Shown here: positions 1 to 11,754 of the stretch, in pieces
How positions within the stretch are numbered: position 1 is the first letter of the stretch
Layout: every line of letters starts with the position of its first letter
Assembly: GCA_018902385.1 (NCBI GenBank)
Contig: JABSSW010000037.1
Span: forward strand, 62,001-126,000
From: Physcia stellaris
Taxonomy: Eukaryota > Ascomycota > Lecanoromycetes > Caliciales > Physciaceae
DNA: 64,000 nucleotides
Reading direction: 5' to 3'
Made by a program: the position numbers and the translations under genes
Notes under the pieces: generated by a model
Databases searched by the model: none
The model's input: only the letters and a program-made list of their open reading frames with translations
Told to the model about the DNA's origin: nothing

Positions 1-735
1 AACAATGCTCTAGGCGGTGTGGAACACAATAGTACAGATGAACCATTTACGGATGAGAGGTTCAATCCATACGAGAGCGCGTTTACTTCTCTCTCCCGTC
101 TCCATTGATAGTACCATTGGCGGTATAGACACAACAACGTGGTACGAAACGACTGTTTACTGATGAGAGGCTCGCTTCATGCGAGATCAATAATATCACA
201 AGCGAATCTCAATTACTGTTGCTGGCTAAAATTAAAGTGGCTTCATTCGGCAGGTAGCCAATAATCGGCCCCGAGCATGAGAGGCGACATGATGCAATGC
301 TTTTGTTACTTCTAATCTTACTTGAGAATTTCCGGTCCTGCAAACATCCTCTCTGCATGATACCTTGGTCAACTTTCCAGAATGGCTCCCTTGGCAACCC
401 ACCGGCTAAATACTCCATAAGCTACTTGGCTCTTGTTGACGCTTACACGTAGTGTTCATGACGGTATCAACTCGAACTTGGTCGCGATTGCTTTAAAAGT
501 CTGTTTGCTCTTTGGACATGGGTCTGTCAACGCCGAGGTCAGGGACTGGTCAGCTTGGACCTTCACAACACAATGGTCCAAAAACAGCAGCACACTGTAT
601 AAGCGATTCGCGCAGAAACCGAGAACGCGCATAGCACCAAGGTCATTTAATCGACTGTCTACTTTATAAAATGCTTTCGCAAACTCGTCCGCGGTTCACA
701 GACCATGTCCCCATATTTGAGATAGGTTTAGCACC
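1..735. other. No gene seen; faint 32-bp repeat
   Basis: No coding region is convincing here. A motif built around TTTAC-GATGAGAGG followed by CATRCGAGA occurs twice (about 45-76 and 153-184, about 25 of 32 positions alike, 108 bp apart), a weak tandem duplication. Short open frames lack recognisable domains. Confidence 0.5.
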
Positions 736-1335
736 ATGTCACCCGTGTTCGTGTTTCTCACGCTCCTGCTCTCGTCCGCCTGGGCCGCCAATCCTATAAT
801 ACGACATTCGAATCTTCAGGTTGCTGGCTCCTCAGCGACATCATCTCCAGCACCGACAGCGACCCCGTCTGAACCTGAACCTCTATGTTTCACTCCACCG
901 GATCTACACTCCGTGTCCCAAGTCACAGACGTTTGTGCTAAGTTAGTGGTGGATTTTGTAACCAGCTTCGGTGAACGGATGAACGATCGACTGCGATGGA
1001 CAGGCAATAACAGTGAAAGTGGTCCGGGCATGGTTCATCTTCCGCAGGTAGCGACACGTCGGAACCACGATGATACAGGAGCTTGCTTAATCGAAGTTGT
1101 GGACCGGGGCAGAGGCGATATGTACTCAGCAGCTAGCATCAGGGCTCCGGCCTTGAAGATCCTCAAGGAATGCTTCTCCAAGGATGATTGTGGTGAAGTT
1201 GCACTACCACCACACGGTACAACAACATTGGCTCTTTGCGGAACCTACCGTCCAGATGGAACAAGTCTATTACGACGACCCGTGTCACCAGTAGCAGATT
1301 CGGATGTTGCCGCCAGATATTTGACCTTGGGCTGA
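736..1335 (+). CDS. Small secreted cysteine-containing protein
   Basis: A 199-residue protein of unknown function. Residues 1-17 form a clear signal peptide (hydrophobic stretch FVFLTLLLSSAWA with a likely Ala-Ala cleavage), followed by a Ser/Thr/Pro-rich spacer. Six cysteines follow, near residues 51, 67, 117, 143, 150 and 167, enough for three disulphides. The core has a C-x-I-E-V-x-D segment and ends in a short LPPHG-C block. This order is typical of the uncharacterised small secreted proteins common in ascomycetes, some of them effector-like. The same cysteine and C-x-I-x-x-D arrangement recurs in the secreted protein at 25186-25779, so the two are probably distant paralogues. The frame is open from the ATG with no intron needed. 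Signal peptide and cysteines are seen; any role outside the cell is inferred. Confidence 0.7.
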   Translation: MSPVFVFLTLLLSSAWAANPIIRHSNLQVAGSSATSSPAPTATPSEPEPLCFTPPDLHSVSQVTDVCAKLVVDFVTSFGERMNDRLRWTGNNSESGPGMVHLPQVATRRNHDDTGACLIEVVDRGRGDMYSAASIRAPALKILKECFSKDDCGEVALPPHGTTTLALCGTYRPDGTSLLRRPVSPVADSDVAARYLTLG

Positions 1336-3952
1336 ATCAAGTTGATGAAGCGGGTTTGAGGATGCTTTACGCTGTTGGAGAGATTCTTCCGGCTTGAGTA
1401 TAGCCATCCGGGTTGCGGGGCGTGTGTTATGAATATGGGAGGTGTTTTGACGGTGGAATTCGCTTCATGGTGGCGTCCATGAGCTGGTTGCCGGATACAT
1501 GGGCGTTTGAGTAGGCTTGACTTATGAGCAACATGAACGATTTCCACCCCGATCGTTTGCTGGAACGAAGTATAGTACATATCTTGACCACACCCTAGAG
1601 ATTAGGCACGATTGCAAAGCAATATCTCAAGTAGGCGCACCAGGCACATAAATCTATACAAATTATACATCAGATTATCACGTGAAAGATCTCCATTAAA
1701 GTACACTCAGCTTATGGATATCCATGGAATACTCGTAGAACCCGCATTCGCCCAGTCTATTGATGATTCTAAACACTATTCCGTCTGGGAACTATATGGC
1801 TATCATTAACGCGGCTATGTAAGTAGTTCAGTGATAGCACTGAGGGCTAAGGTTCTGTAGCCGCATGATGCGCCTTCCGATGGGCCGGCACACGGGAGCC
1901 ACTATCTCTACGCGAGTACAATTGTAGACTACCATGGATCAGGCCGGGACCGTCTGCCTGCTCTTAGGCAACGTTAAAAGCATTTAGAGCTGATTACGAG
2001 ATGTGACTTAAAAACCACTCTGCCGCATGTCCTCAGAGCTGTGACCATTGTTAGCAACCATGTCTCACCGCCGAGCCTCAAAGTGCGCTTTTTCGCTCGT
2101 TCGCGTCGGTACAGTGGTGTTTTACAACGGGTTGCTGGTGATCAACAAGTGGGTCACTCCTTCGTTCAATAGGGGATTTACCTGGCGCTTTACGTCTTCA
2201 ACTTGAAGGTCGATCTCCACGCTAGCAAACTGCCGTGAATAGCTAACAATGTAAATGGGAGGGTATGGAAGGACTTAAAAGCGTTCCAACAACGATATAT
2301 GCGCTGTCCGGTTATGTGGGGTCTGAGTCATCTCTCTTCTGCCTCGATAACCTGATCAATACTGGAGACTTGGCTGTGGGTTTCTCTAACAGCAGCATCA
2401 GGATTCAGGGGTAACCTAGAAGATATTTTAGCTTTATGTCTTCAATGGATCGATCATGTTCTATTATGGCTTGGTGGCACTCCGTAACTGCAGGCCAGTA
2501 TCTATTTCTTGGACCAGCAACCACTGAAGACAAGGAGAGTTGCACTACGTTGTGCATCCTCAACGATTTTGAGTGCGTGGCTGCAGGCTGACGGTTGTCG
2601 AATTTATCATGCAAGGCATCATGCAGCCCTCCGACTCCTAATGCTCAAATGGTCGCCGTTCACTCGCTTAATCCTGGGGCCTTGTCCCAGTAATTCTAAT
2701 CAACGGTTGCTATCAACTTATCTACTAGCCTTACGTTGACCAAATTCTGACCCTCTCACCAGGTTCTGATCTGTTCAAGTCATAAATCGGATGGAACAAT
2801 GGCGATTGTATAGAACGATCAGTTTGTGGGAAACCAGGACAAGAAAACACATAGATAGATGAGACCCATTCTTTCTCCGCAGAATCACCCCATTAGAGCC
2901 TTTCCTCACAGGAAGCCTTTGATGACGCTCCTAGCCTTGGCTCATACCCCTTTTATACCCACAAGTGAGAGCTTTCGACCTCCCAATCAGGCCCCTCTTT
3001 CCCCTGCACTTTTGGCCCTGCGGACCAATCCCCGACGCATCACCATGGGACCCGCGTACGGTGGGAGATGCCTCCGGCCCAATCAAAAGTTCTCGCCCAG
3101 AATCCGATCGTCCATGGTCTTTTTATCCCGGATCAGCCACCCGGGCCACCGCTCCACCCCCTCCTCAGCGGAGGCCCCTCCGCCCCAATCAACTTCGATT
3201 CTCGTGGGGAGATCTCGATTTCGCTGTTGCTACTAAACTTCTTTGAGGTTTTCACTCATTAACGTCGGATCTCCATGGGATTTCCGGAGGTGACTTCCGA
3301 CTCCATCGGGTGCTTGTTGTCGTCGGAATATCGCCACCCCTTTGCCATTTGGTACATACCTAGATATATTGTTGACATATGATCTGCAACAATGATTGCC
3401 GCTACCTCCATAGATACGAGTGCAGTATACGACGAGGAGTCAGCGGATTGCGAAAGTCTGTCCATAGTGGCTTAGTAATGAGTCCCAATCTGCAGGAAAC
3501 AACTTTGAAATTGCGTCAACTGCTAATTCAAGTCCTGTAGATGCACTCTCTGATTGGTTGCTCGCCTAGCATAGCGCGATGATCTAGAGAACTAGTCCTG
3601 CACCTCAATACTATACTTTATCGTCAGTAGAACCTATCATTATTCCTGCACTTTCAATGTCTTATCAAAAATCAATACATTGTTTGCGTAAATAGAAAGC
3701 AAATGGAGCGCATTTAGCCGCACTTGGAGTTGCCAAGACTCGGCAAATGCCGCTTTTCCATGCTCATCATATCACAAATTAGTCGCCCCATCAACATATT
3801 CGGCTCTCTTGGTCTACTTGACCTTGCACCAACTTCATTAAACCATCTCGAAGCTCGGTCACTCGTTCGATCCCCGCTAATGTTGACTTTTAGTTTCCGC
3901 CATCTTCAGCAGTGGATGTGCTGGTAATATCTCAATCAATCTTATTCCGCAG
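1336..3952. other. Intergenic, no gene recognised
   Basis: Only short overlapping frames are present, none with a recognisable domain, signal peptide or convincing splice pattern. The CCAAT-box cluster at 2983-3189 is the only ordered signal. Base composition is ordinary, so this is not part of an AT-rich mutated compartment. Confidence 0.5.
2983..3189 (+). promoter_or_regulatory. Cluster of four CCAAT boxes
   Basis: CCAAT occurs at 2983, 3025, 3079 and 3185, all in the same orientation; three of the four are followed by CA. CCAAT is the binding core of the fungal HAP/CBC complex. No clear gene begins just downstream, so a promoter role is inferred only from the clustering. Confidence 0.25.
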
Positions 3953-4362
3953 ATGTCGCAACCTCCAGAACATCAGCATGTCAAGCAACGCTGGAAGGCG
4001 CCTAGTCCTTCACCACTGACACTTGTGCCAGTTACTATTACTACTACTACTAGGTACTGTCCTCTGACTGAGGCGGTGCAATTGGGTTTGTCCGAGCGGA
4101 CAGATCCAGGTTATAGGCTGGGAGTCGCCGTAAAGTCTCCAACATCGCGCGAAGCGCAACCTGGAAAGTCTAACGTCTTCACTTTCACCACTTGGTCGAT
4201 TGTTCAGAACCAAGGTAAGTCATCATTTCCCCTAAATCCTCCCTCAGAGCTTCGAGATGGTTTCATTTTTTGCATTTCCGTTTTTTTTCACATATAGTGT
4301 TGCTTTCATTTCCAACACTTCAATCATCGAGGTGGATAGGCTTGCTTTGCTGGTCCCCATGA
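3953..4362 (+). CDS. Possible two-exon small hypothetical gene
   Basis: An ATG frame runs from 3953 to 4214 and meets a consensus donor (GTAAGT at 4215). An acceptor (CATATAG, ending at 4297) follows a pyrimidine-rich tract and gives an 83-bp intron. Splicing joins the frame to a short second exon ending TGA at 4360-4362, about 109 residues in all. The first exon is rich in Pro, Ser and Thr and has no recognised domain. A different frame in the second exon reads more like protein, so the exact model is uncertain. This may be a fragment of a larger or decayed gene. The strongest evidence is the good intron signal. Confidence 0.25.
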
Positions 4363-4864
4363 TCTACGAGCTTGTAAGTCCTCACCCCTTTGCACCAGCC
4401 CCCAGGGTTGATACATAGCCGAGACAAATCAAATGAATTGACGTCAATCTTGTAATTTCATGATTCCGCGTCTTCCATTACCTACGCAAACCTCCGCCAG
4501 AGTGACAGGTGTCTAACACGGCACCATCTCATTCAACCGTAGGCATTTATTTCACCCAAGTTCCTATCTACGCCAATAATCCCCGAGCCGATCCCACAAC
4601 AATATGTTACTGTCCCCCCAATAAAACTCATTCCCCTGAGGATCTACGATCTTACCCTGCCGGTAAACGGCCCTCAAAAGCCAATACATGCACCTCCTAG
4701 AAACCCCTCACGAGCTTACCCCCGTACTCCAATCTCGATACCTCTCATACCCACAAAAAGCTGGGACACGCGCCTAGGCCGCGAGCCCGCATACCCACGC
4801 TGGCAATGAGTAGGTTAGGGAGCCCACTTGAAGGCTTAGTCATTGGCGTATTTCTGTCCCTCTA
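4363..4864. other. Intergenic, nothing recognised
   Basis: About 500 bp with no supported gene. A further GTAAGT-like donor near 4373 could belong to an unresolved exon of the preceding model. Confidence 0.4.
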
Positions 4865-5060
4865 TTCCATGGTCTAGTGTGGTGCGAGTCTGCCTCCCCT
4901 GAATCGTGACTAATACATCCATTACCCATGACAACACGCGTATCAACGCATCCGAAATTGGCATGAATAGAACACTATCTTCTGACCTTTGTCAAAAGTA
5001 ATGTATTCGCAGATCTGTCCGTGTATCCTAACTATGCACTACTTACTACTCGGCTATGGG
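4865..5060 (+). mobile_element. MITE, family 1, diverged copy A
   Basis: This stretch aligns with the elements at 45310-45546 and 48111-48336. It opens with TTCCATGGTCTAGTGTGGTG preceded by TA, and shares the inner ACACGCGTATC block. It ends in a degenerate inverted version of its start (CACTACTTACTACT). It is the most diverged of the three copies, and its right end is only approximate. Non-coding; probably a non-autonomous DNA element. Confidence 0.6.
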
Positions 5061-8000
5061 TTGCCGCAGTCTCGTCTCCATTCTCTGCTGGGCTTTTTAC
5101 TGGCGGCGCGCAGAGTGATAGGCAGGGGATTTGTATCGGGAGCTTTGAAGTTGCTCGTAATGGGTGGCATGGAATCGACACGAACCCTTTTCAACTGCGT
5201 ATCTCAATTCCTGTATTACAATATAACGACAAGAACCTCATTACCCGCGTACCTCAGTCTCACCTTCCTAATCATCAGCATACAGGTAGTCTTCCTGCCC
5301 ATCTGCTCACATTTTTCCCACTTACCCCCAGCTCACTGACAGCACACACTCGGGGCGGGCTCACACTATGCTATTCCCCAGGCATGGTACTAAATATTTC
5401 AAGAAGACCCTCAGCTGCTGGACTATGAATCCGCGAACTAATAGCCCAGATCTAATTCCAAGCCCCAATCTCCCCCCCTCCCCCTCCTCAATCCGATGAA
5501 GCAAGAAGCCGAGTCAAGCCCGCAATTATCCCCCAGAGCGGGGGTTCTGGCTCAGATACCCATTTCCAATATCTGGAAGAGGGGTGGGACTGCGTACGTG
5601 GCTTTTAGAACGAAGGACTGGAGCTGGGGTATGCGAAAGCCTCTCTGTCGCTGGATATGTCCCTTGAAAGCGCGATACATACCCAGCGCAATCGGAATGA
5701 AGGCAGTTGGCGCGGTGATAGGATCGCTGGGTGTGTTGGTCTTGGGTGTTAGTTGGTGTCTCCGTAGTGAGCGATTGGGGGTTGGGGATGGGCTTGAGGA
5801 ATGTTATTGCTATTTCAGGTTGGGGGAAGGGGGGGAGTTCTTTACTCATCATACTCGCTGGTATCATAATTCTACTCCCTGGTAGAGAAGATGATGGATG
5901 ATGTTACTCGACGTTGGCAAGTGACAGACTTCGCGATCTTGACGGCTTGGATTTCACGACTCCTTGAGGATTGGGTTGCAGAAGAGCAAAGGAAGTAATA
6001 CATTTGATGACGAGAATTCATTTTCCATCCTCTATCCTCTACTCTTACAATCAAAGTAAAATAACCGGAGTACAGCACGCTACGATCACCCCAACACAAG
6101 TGAGTAGATACACCCATCCCCCTATTTCCACCGCTTCACCGCCGTCACGATCTGACCACTCAACCATTGTATAACCCCAGGAGACGACGATGGGGGCGAG
6201 AAGACGAAAAGCTACTGCATGAACGAGATGATATGATGAGTTACCTTACCGATCTAGCGCGACTATCAGCGCGTTGATCAATATTTACATCAACTGTCTA
6301 AAGGGTGTATAACGGACCAGAAAGGAAGGCGAGAACGTCGATTTCAATTATGTATAGTCGAGAAGGTCGACTCACACGGAGCTGAGTTCACATGAACAAG
6401 GGTCGGGCTCACGACAGGGTGATGCATTAGAGCTTCATAGCGCGGTGATGAGAGTAGTTGCATCGCCCTCTCTTCTTTTCCTCGAAGATAGATATCGAGT
6501 GCGAGGCTTCTAGTAAACAAAATCCAGCCCGCGGTGTCAGCATCATGTTTTTGCTCCCGTCTCGAAACGATCGCCTTGGATCACCGAAAACAAGGACTCC
6601 TAGACCCCTTTCTTCGAGAGAATTCCCAGTATAAATGCCCTGGAATAGCTAAGATGATTATCAGTTGCGATATTCACACCCACGCTTCCGTGAAGGCTCC
6701 TTAGTGATCTACTGGAAGGTTATCTCCACAGTCCGCTGGAGGACTTCCTTGAATGCAGAGCTTCACCGAATCGAGCCTCTTCCAGAGTTTCATCGGCCGG
6801 ATCTTTCGACGAACTTCCCGAACCGCCTCGGAATGGCTTCTGCATTTCGCGAGTGAGGCTCCTTGGGGCTTGAGGGTTCCGGGGATGGGGGTGCTGGGAC
6901 TATCAGGCAGCTCGAAAGAGGTCCAGGGAACAGTTTCGATCTATCTAAGTTGGCTGCAAGCTCGATCCTAGAGGGGATACAAGCCGTACTCAAGAAGCTA
7001 GAAACGTGGGGCCCGATGGACAAGGTCTGAAGTCTGTTCAGGTATTGCAAGTTCCGGCCAAGAAGATAAGATGGCTCTTTTTGGTGAAGATTCCACCACC
7101 AGACTGAAGAGAGTGACCGGTACCAGCCGCTCCCCGGTTCCCCGTTGCTGGGGTGAAGCGGTCAATAATGTGCTCAGTCGTTGGCAGCGTGGATTAGTAC
7201 GATAAGAACTGTAGTCGATTGGAAGATCTGTTGCGTCACCATGTCAGGTTGTTGCTTATTGCAGGACGAGCTCGTGGATTGGAGAATCGCAGAATGGAAG
7301 CGTTCGTGGTTGGAGATGTGGCAGAGCCAGGAGCAAGAATGAAACATGGTCCGCCATCTTGCTCTTGGTCTGAGCAATGAGAGCCTGAGAGGAGGCGCGC
7401 AGGGGAGAATCGGACTCCCCGTTCAGCAAAAGAGCACAAGGGGCGTGGATACTGATCGTGGGGCGTCACAGTCTCTGGGGTCACAGAAACGCAAGTGCAC
7501 AGGAGGTATTATCTATGCGCACCAATAGGGACCGTGGAGGGTGGTACCAATGATCCTACTGGTTAGCTTCTTAGGACCTGCTGAATAAGCACTTAGCATC
7601 TGGTGACAACGACATGATTCACTGATCAATTGGATACCTGTCAAAAACGCGGGTAAGGAGATACAGATGGTGAGATCCTGATAAGGCAAGTTAGCTCAGC
7701 GTGGGCGGGACAGCAGTTGTTCCCTAGCGCATCTGCAGCCTCGTGTCCAATCCAACCAATACCCGAAGGCACCGAACGGGATCATGCCGTTAAAAGGGGC
7801 TCTTTAGTCGCCCTTTGTTCTCTCGCTGAGATGTGGTTGTGATCTTTGGTATTCGATCTTGCATAGAAGCGCCGTAGAAAGGCTCTAGAAGCACCCTAGA
7901 ATCAACTATGCATGACGTGGCAGCCCGGGGAAGACGGGGAGGGGGCAAGCATCCTTGATCCTGGCGTTTCCTCCAACGACACCCACACCTCAGTCAAGAC

Positions 8001-9872
8001 TCAAGTTTCAACCTGGGAGTTGGGAACACAGACTTCCAAGAAGGAAAGCTGAGGGACATTATTCGAGGGCGGCGATCAATAACAATGCAGGGCGTAGGGC
8101 GTCGGAGAATCTGTCAATGGGAACATTTGGCGAGCTCCCTAGCTTCATTGGAATCGCGATCGTGCTGGTAGCACTCCATGCTTCAGCAGTCAAGCAGACA
8201 TGCCACGGCCTTGCCGTGTAGACGATGCGTCTGCAGTCGAAGACTTAGTGTAAACTTTGCGCCGGTACGTGTTCGTTACGCCGTTTACGGACAGTAAAGC
8301 TGGAGCACCTTATAAGCGATAGCAAGCATTGCTTCGCCTTCGTAAATAGTAGACTATGGCTGTGTATGAAGGCTTGGGACTTGTTGCTGTTACTGACTGG
8401 CATCCCAAAGACGGGGGATGTGGCTTTCCCTACTGTACGCTTGCATTAGTCTAACCGAGACGACGAAAAGAAACGTGCATGAAGTGGCCTCGACGCGAAA
8501 ACATGTGGACTGTGAGATGTGGAGGGCGGTGGATGACCCATCAAGAATGCTCCGACTGTCGCGTATGCACCCATGGATGTCATTTGGAAGCAAACCGGGT
8601 TCTTTAGTTCCACACGGAGTATGACTTGCTTCTCTCCCACAGCGCCCTTGCTGGATTATGCTTTGCAAACGCATTGCTTGAAGAGGTGCGTGACGCGATA
8701 AGACCTTGATCATGTGTCGCTTCTCGTTGGTGCTGGTGGACGCCTCTACTGGAAGAGCATTGGGGATTCTATCTAAGGAACACGACCGGACACAAATTCC
8801 TGGGATGTCAATCTTAGTGTGGTTGCCTCTTTCTGCTCGCTTGCCTTTTCCTCGCTAGGCGGAATTCAAGAATGCCTCGGAGCAAGACGATTTGAACATG
8901 AATAGAAGAGAATAGTTTGTATTATCGGCGCATATTCCAGTCCTGCAGAGGCAGCAACAGAAAGCCAACCTGTGTCTGACGCCTCTCTTTAGCTCAGTAG
9001 AATGGGTGGAAACCACTCCGTTTATGAATTTTCCTTGCAGCATACTCCACGTGCACTGGAATATAAGCGCCGATGGTTGCATCAACCGCGCTTTTTAATC
9101 TTTAAATGTGGGCAAGCCAGGGGCAATGTGTCGGACGTGCGAGGTCAGAAGACCTTGCACGTCATCTCACGATCTCTACCACTCCTTTAGACCCAGAGTG
9201 GCCCCCCCTGCAGTCTCTGCGGACATGGGCGAACCCACCCAGGTCTCGCACATTGCCTTCAGGGGTTATCTGACAAGCGTGACTTGGATGGAACAGAAGC
9301 CCTTGAGGTGACACGATACTCCACTTTGCCAACTTCTTGGGAAGTACACCACCAGGGCTCCAGCGCCCTTCTAGCGAAACGGGCTCCAGCATTTCAAGGC
9401 TAGGGAATTGAGTCCGCGATCTTGACTCTTTCTTACATGCGAGCAGGGTAATCTTCAGTAGTCGCGTGCCCCTGGTCCTTGTTTGAGGGCATTGAATCTC
9501 CCTAGCCGTAGCAATCCACCTATATATGACATACTTGAACCTGAGGTTTCGTTCCTCTTGGATTCCCTCAACTGACTAAGTACCTTCTCAAAAAAAGGTC
9601 GGGAATAAAGAAGAATTCCGACCATCCAAATTACTTGAACGGCCTAAGGTAAACGAATTTGAGCTTTCACCAGCGTACGCCCAGCTCCTTCATCACCCTT
9701 TATCAGCTCTTCTGACGGGCTCCTTGAAGAGCTTTGCCGACCTTGATCCTTTTACTTGCCTTTTGAGGACAGCGCAAAGTTCTGAGCAGGTATTGTATCA
9801 TGACGTTCGTTACCCCGTCTCGGATGCTCCTTGGACATACCAAGAAGACCAGACTTTGGTCCCGAGCGTTGA
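5061..9872. other. Gene-poor region, no convincing gene
   Basis: Nearly 5 kb of ordinary base composition without a recognisable gene. The frames between 5.0 and 5.9 kb have no domain. One short frame ending at about 7030 (TGA after GPMDKV) reads like the C-terminus of a real protein with an amphipathic helix (ILEGIQAVLKKLETWG). I could not connect it to an upstream exon, so it may be a gene relic. No tRNA, terminal repeats or transposon domains were seen. Confidence 0.45.
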
Positions 9873-10373
9873 CTGATACGACCATCTAGTCAACGGGCAC
9901 CCAAACGGTCCACTACCACCCCGGACGGCCGCGCCAGCGGTCGGCAGCGTTCAGAAGACATCCGCCATGCGCCATGTTCAGATCGTCAAGGTTTCCATCA
10001 GCCTGGAAGACTCAACTCCCAAGTCAGCAGGAATGGTCAATGCAGTAGTGAAATCAGCGACGACCGCCGTGAGACCTGTCACTCTTCTCATAGTGTCGAT
10101 ACTCGCTCCACTCGATTACACGATTCTCAGAGTGAGAAGGTGAAATCGCAAAACCCACCTCCCGCAATCTTGCGCTACCTAGCAGAAGACAGAGAAAATC
10201 GCCACCTGAACCAGGTAGCGCCTAGGCAGCATCATGAGGGAGGCGAGCGCATGACGTCGTACATCGATGCTTGGGAGAAGAAATGGAAGGAGCTTTCAGA
10301 CGTGAACAAGAAGAGATGTAGGTCAGATTCCCACCCAAGTCACGTGAAATCGAAGCTCAGGCTATTGTCTTAG
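9873..10373 (+). CDS. RYL/W-motif small protein, copy A (partial)
   Basis: The frame is open from 9873 to a stop at 10371-10373 but has no early ATG, so an upstream exon or a decayed start is likely. The N-terminal part is Ser/Arg-rich and low in complexity. The C-terminal part reads PPPAILRYLAEDRE, then about 30 residues later a W-x-x-K-W helix (WEKKWKEL). The same layout occurs at 13556-13987 (SAIDRYLREGSR then WQQKWNGI) and, in shorter form, at 11344-11754. The three therefore look like diverged paralogues in the same orientation. No known domain is recognised. Function unknown. Confidence 0.35.
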   Translation: MIRPSSQRAPKRSTTTPDGRASGRQRSEDIRHAPCSDRQGFHQPGRLNSQVSRNGQCSSEISDDRRETCHSSHSVDTRSTRLHDSQSEKVKSQNPPPAILRYLAEDRENRHLNQVAPRQHHEGGERMTSYIDAWEKKWKELSDVNKKRCRSDSHPSHVKSKLRLLS

Positions 10374-11343
10374 GATCGATTGTTTGAATCCGAGGACTGT
10401 GTAAGAGGTAGTTGCAATCACCTCGCATTTTCTGTTTGAAGAGATCTATGTCGAGATCCTTGCGTCAGGAAAAGCCAATGGCGCTTGGGGATAAACACGG
10501 TCGTGCTTAATTGGAGTTGATGGATGAAGGGGTGGGAAAGTTGTGCCCCTGGTGGACACCACTGTACAGACAGCATGCTCTTCGAGACCATTTTTTCTGA
10601 GCTGCCGGAATGAGACATCGTTTGTTCATCCGGAGATCTCGATTTAGTATGTATTGTGATTTCGTACCGGGGAGCAGAAGCTCACTTAGCGACAGTCGAT
10701 GGCATAAAGCAAGTGTCCTTAATTACTGGGGACTAGCTGCATTGAAATCTCTAATCATGCTGTACTAATCGCGGACAGAAGCCAGCAATGGCTTAGCCTG
10801 GATCATAATCGTAAAAAAAGGGCGCCCAAAACTCGACTATCATAGACGACGGTACCTCAAACGTCAGCTCTAGCACGACCAAGGAAGCAATGTGCGAGTG
10901 AGATGAGCAAGTCGTCCGTTTGCAACACTCGTCGATCAGAAGGACACCATCGCATCAAAGGGCGAACAGTCCAACAACTGAGGTCTTCGTCCATGCTTTC
11001 GCGCCGATATGCACTGACCCTTTCCCAGTATTGTCTTGCCATTTCCGACAGCCAAGGTAGAAATACCAGGTCTGCTTAGCCTTATGAGATGGCAAAGTGG
11101 TTGGCAATGGTGTTTAGGCAAGATGCCGCCCCACGTTGACCTCGAATGGTTCCTATCATAATTTCTTCCGATTCCAAGATGAAAACTAACACATCTTCCA
11201 TCGCGTCTGCTCGAATTAACAATCGTGTATTATCTCATCGCAGCCCATAAGAATCAAGCCTGAGTCTGAGGATCGTATAGTCTTGAATGAATCCTTGACG
11301 CGTAGAGAAAATCTACCCGCTTCGAGCTTCTGCTAATGCAATT
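10374..11343. other. Intergenic, nothing recognised
   Basis: Only short frames without domains or convincing splice signals. Confidence 0.4.
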
Positions 11344-11754
11344 TTGAGTAATCATCAAGGAACTCGGGACATTCATGATAACGCGTGCGTACGCTATGGC
11401 GCCTCGCGACCAAGGCTGAACAGTGGCGCTGCTCTCGGCCATGGACAAAGTCACCAAAGTGATAGACATCCACAGCTCCAGGATGGCACTGGTGTGAAGA
11501 GTCCCCAAAACCCTGTGGGGAGTCCTGATAAAGGGGAGACGCCTACGATGGTTGGTCGACACATGGAGCGTGGATTGGCCAGAGAAGGCCATCAGCAGTG
11601 TTGCTGTTTTGGGGAGAGTCACCCAAAAAGCCGCCGGGAAGCTATAGAGCCCCGGCTTAGTTCCCTCACGGATCGCTACCTACGCCAGAAGAACCAAGCC
11701 GAAGCATTCGATTGCCAGAGTTGGAAGACTAACCTCAAAGAAGTTTGGGGATGA
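11344..11754 (+). CDS. RYL/W-motif small protein, copy B (partial)
   Basis: An open frame of 136 codons without an ATG at its left end. Its last 40 residues contain LSSLTDRYLRQKNQAE followed by a Trp-containing helix (SWKTNLKEVW). This matches the C-terminal arrangement of the frames at 9873-10373 and 13556-13987. The N-terminal two thirds are low in complexity and do not align with the other copies. It is probably a fragment or last exon of a member of the same unnamed family. Only the short motif supports it, so the call is tentative. Confidence 0.3.
   Translation: MSNHQGTRDIHDNACVRYGASRPRLNSGAALGHGQSHQSDRHPQLQDGTGVKSPQNPVGSPDKGETPTMVGRHMERGLAREGHQQCCCFGESHPKSRREAIEPRLSSLTDRYLRQKNQAEAFDCQSWKTNLKEVWG

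Noticed and set aside
2859-3262. Gene with three overlapping open frames
   Set aside because: All three frames are Pro/Ser/Arg-rich low-complexity readings of a C-rich stretch; no domain or splice support.
3838-3885. tRNA gene
   Set aside because: A GTTCGATCC box-B-like string is present, but no matching A box, acceptor stem or T-stem pairing could be built.
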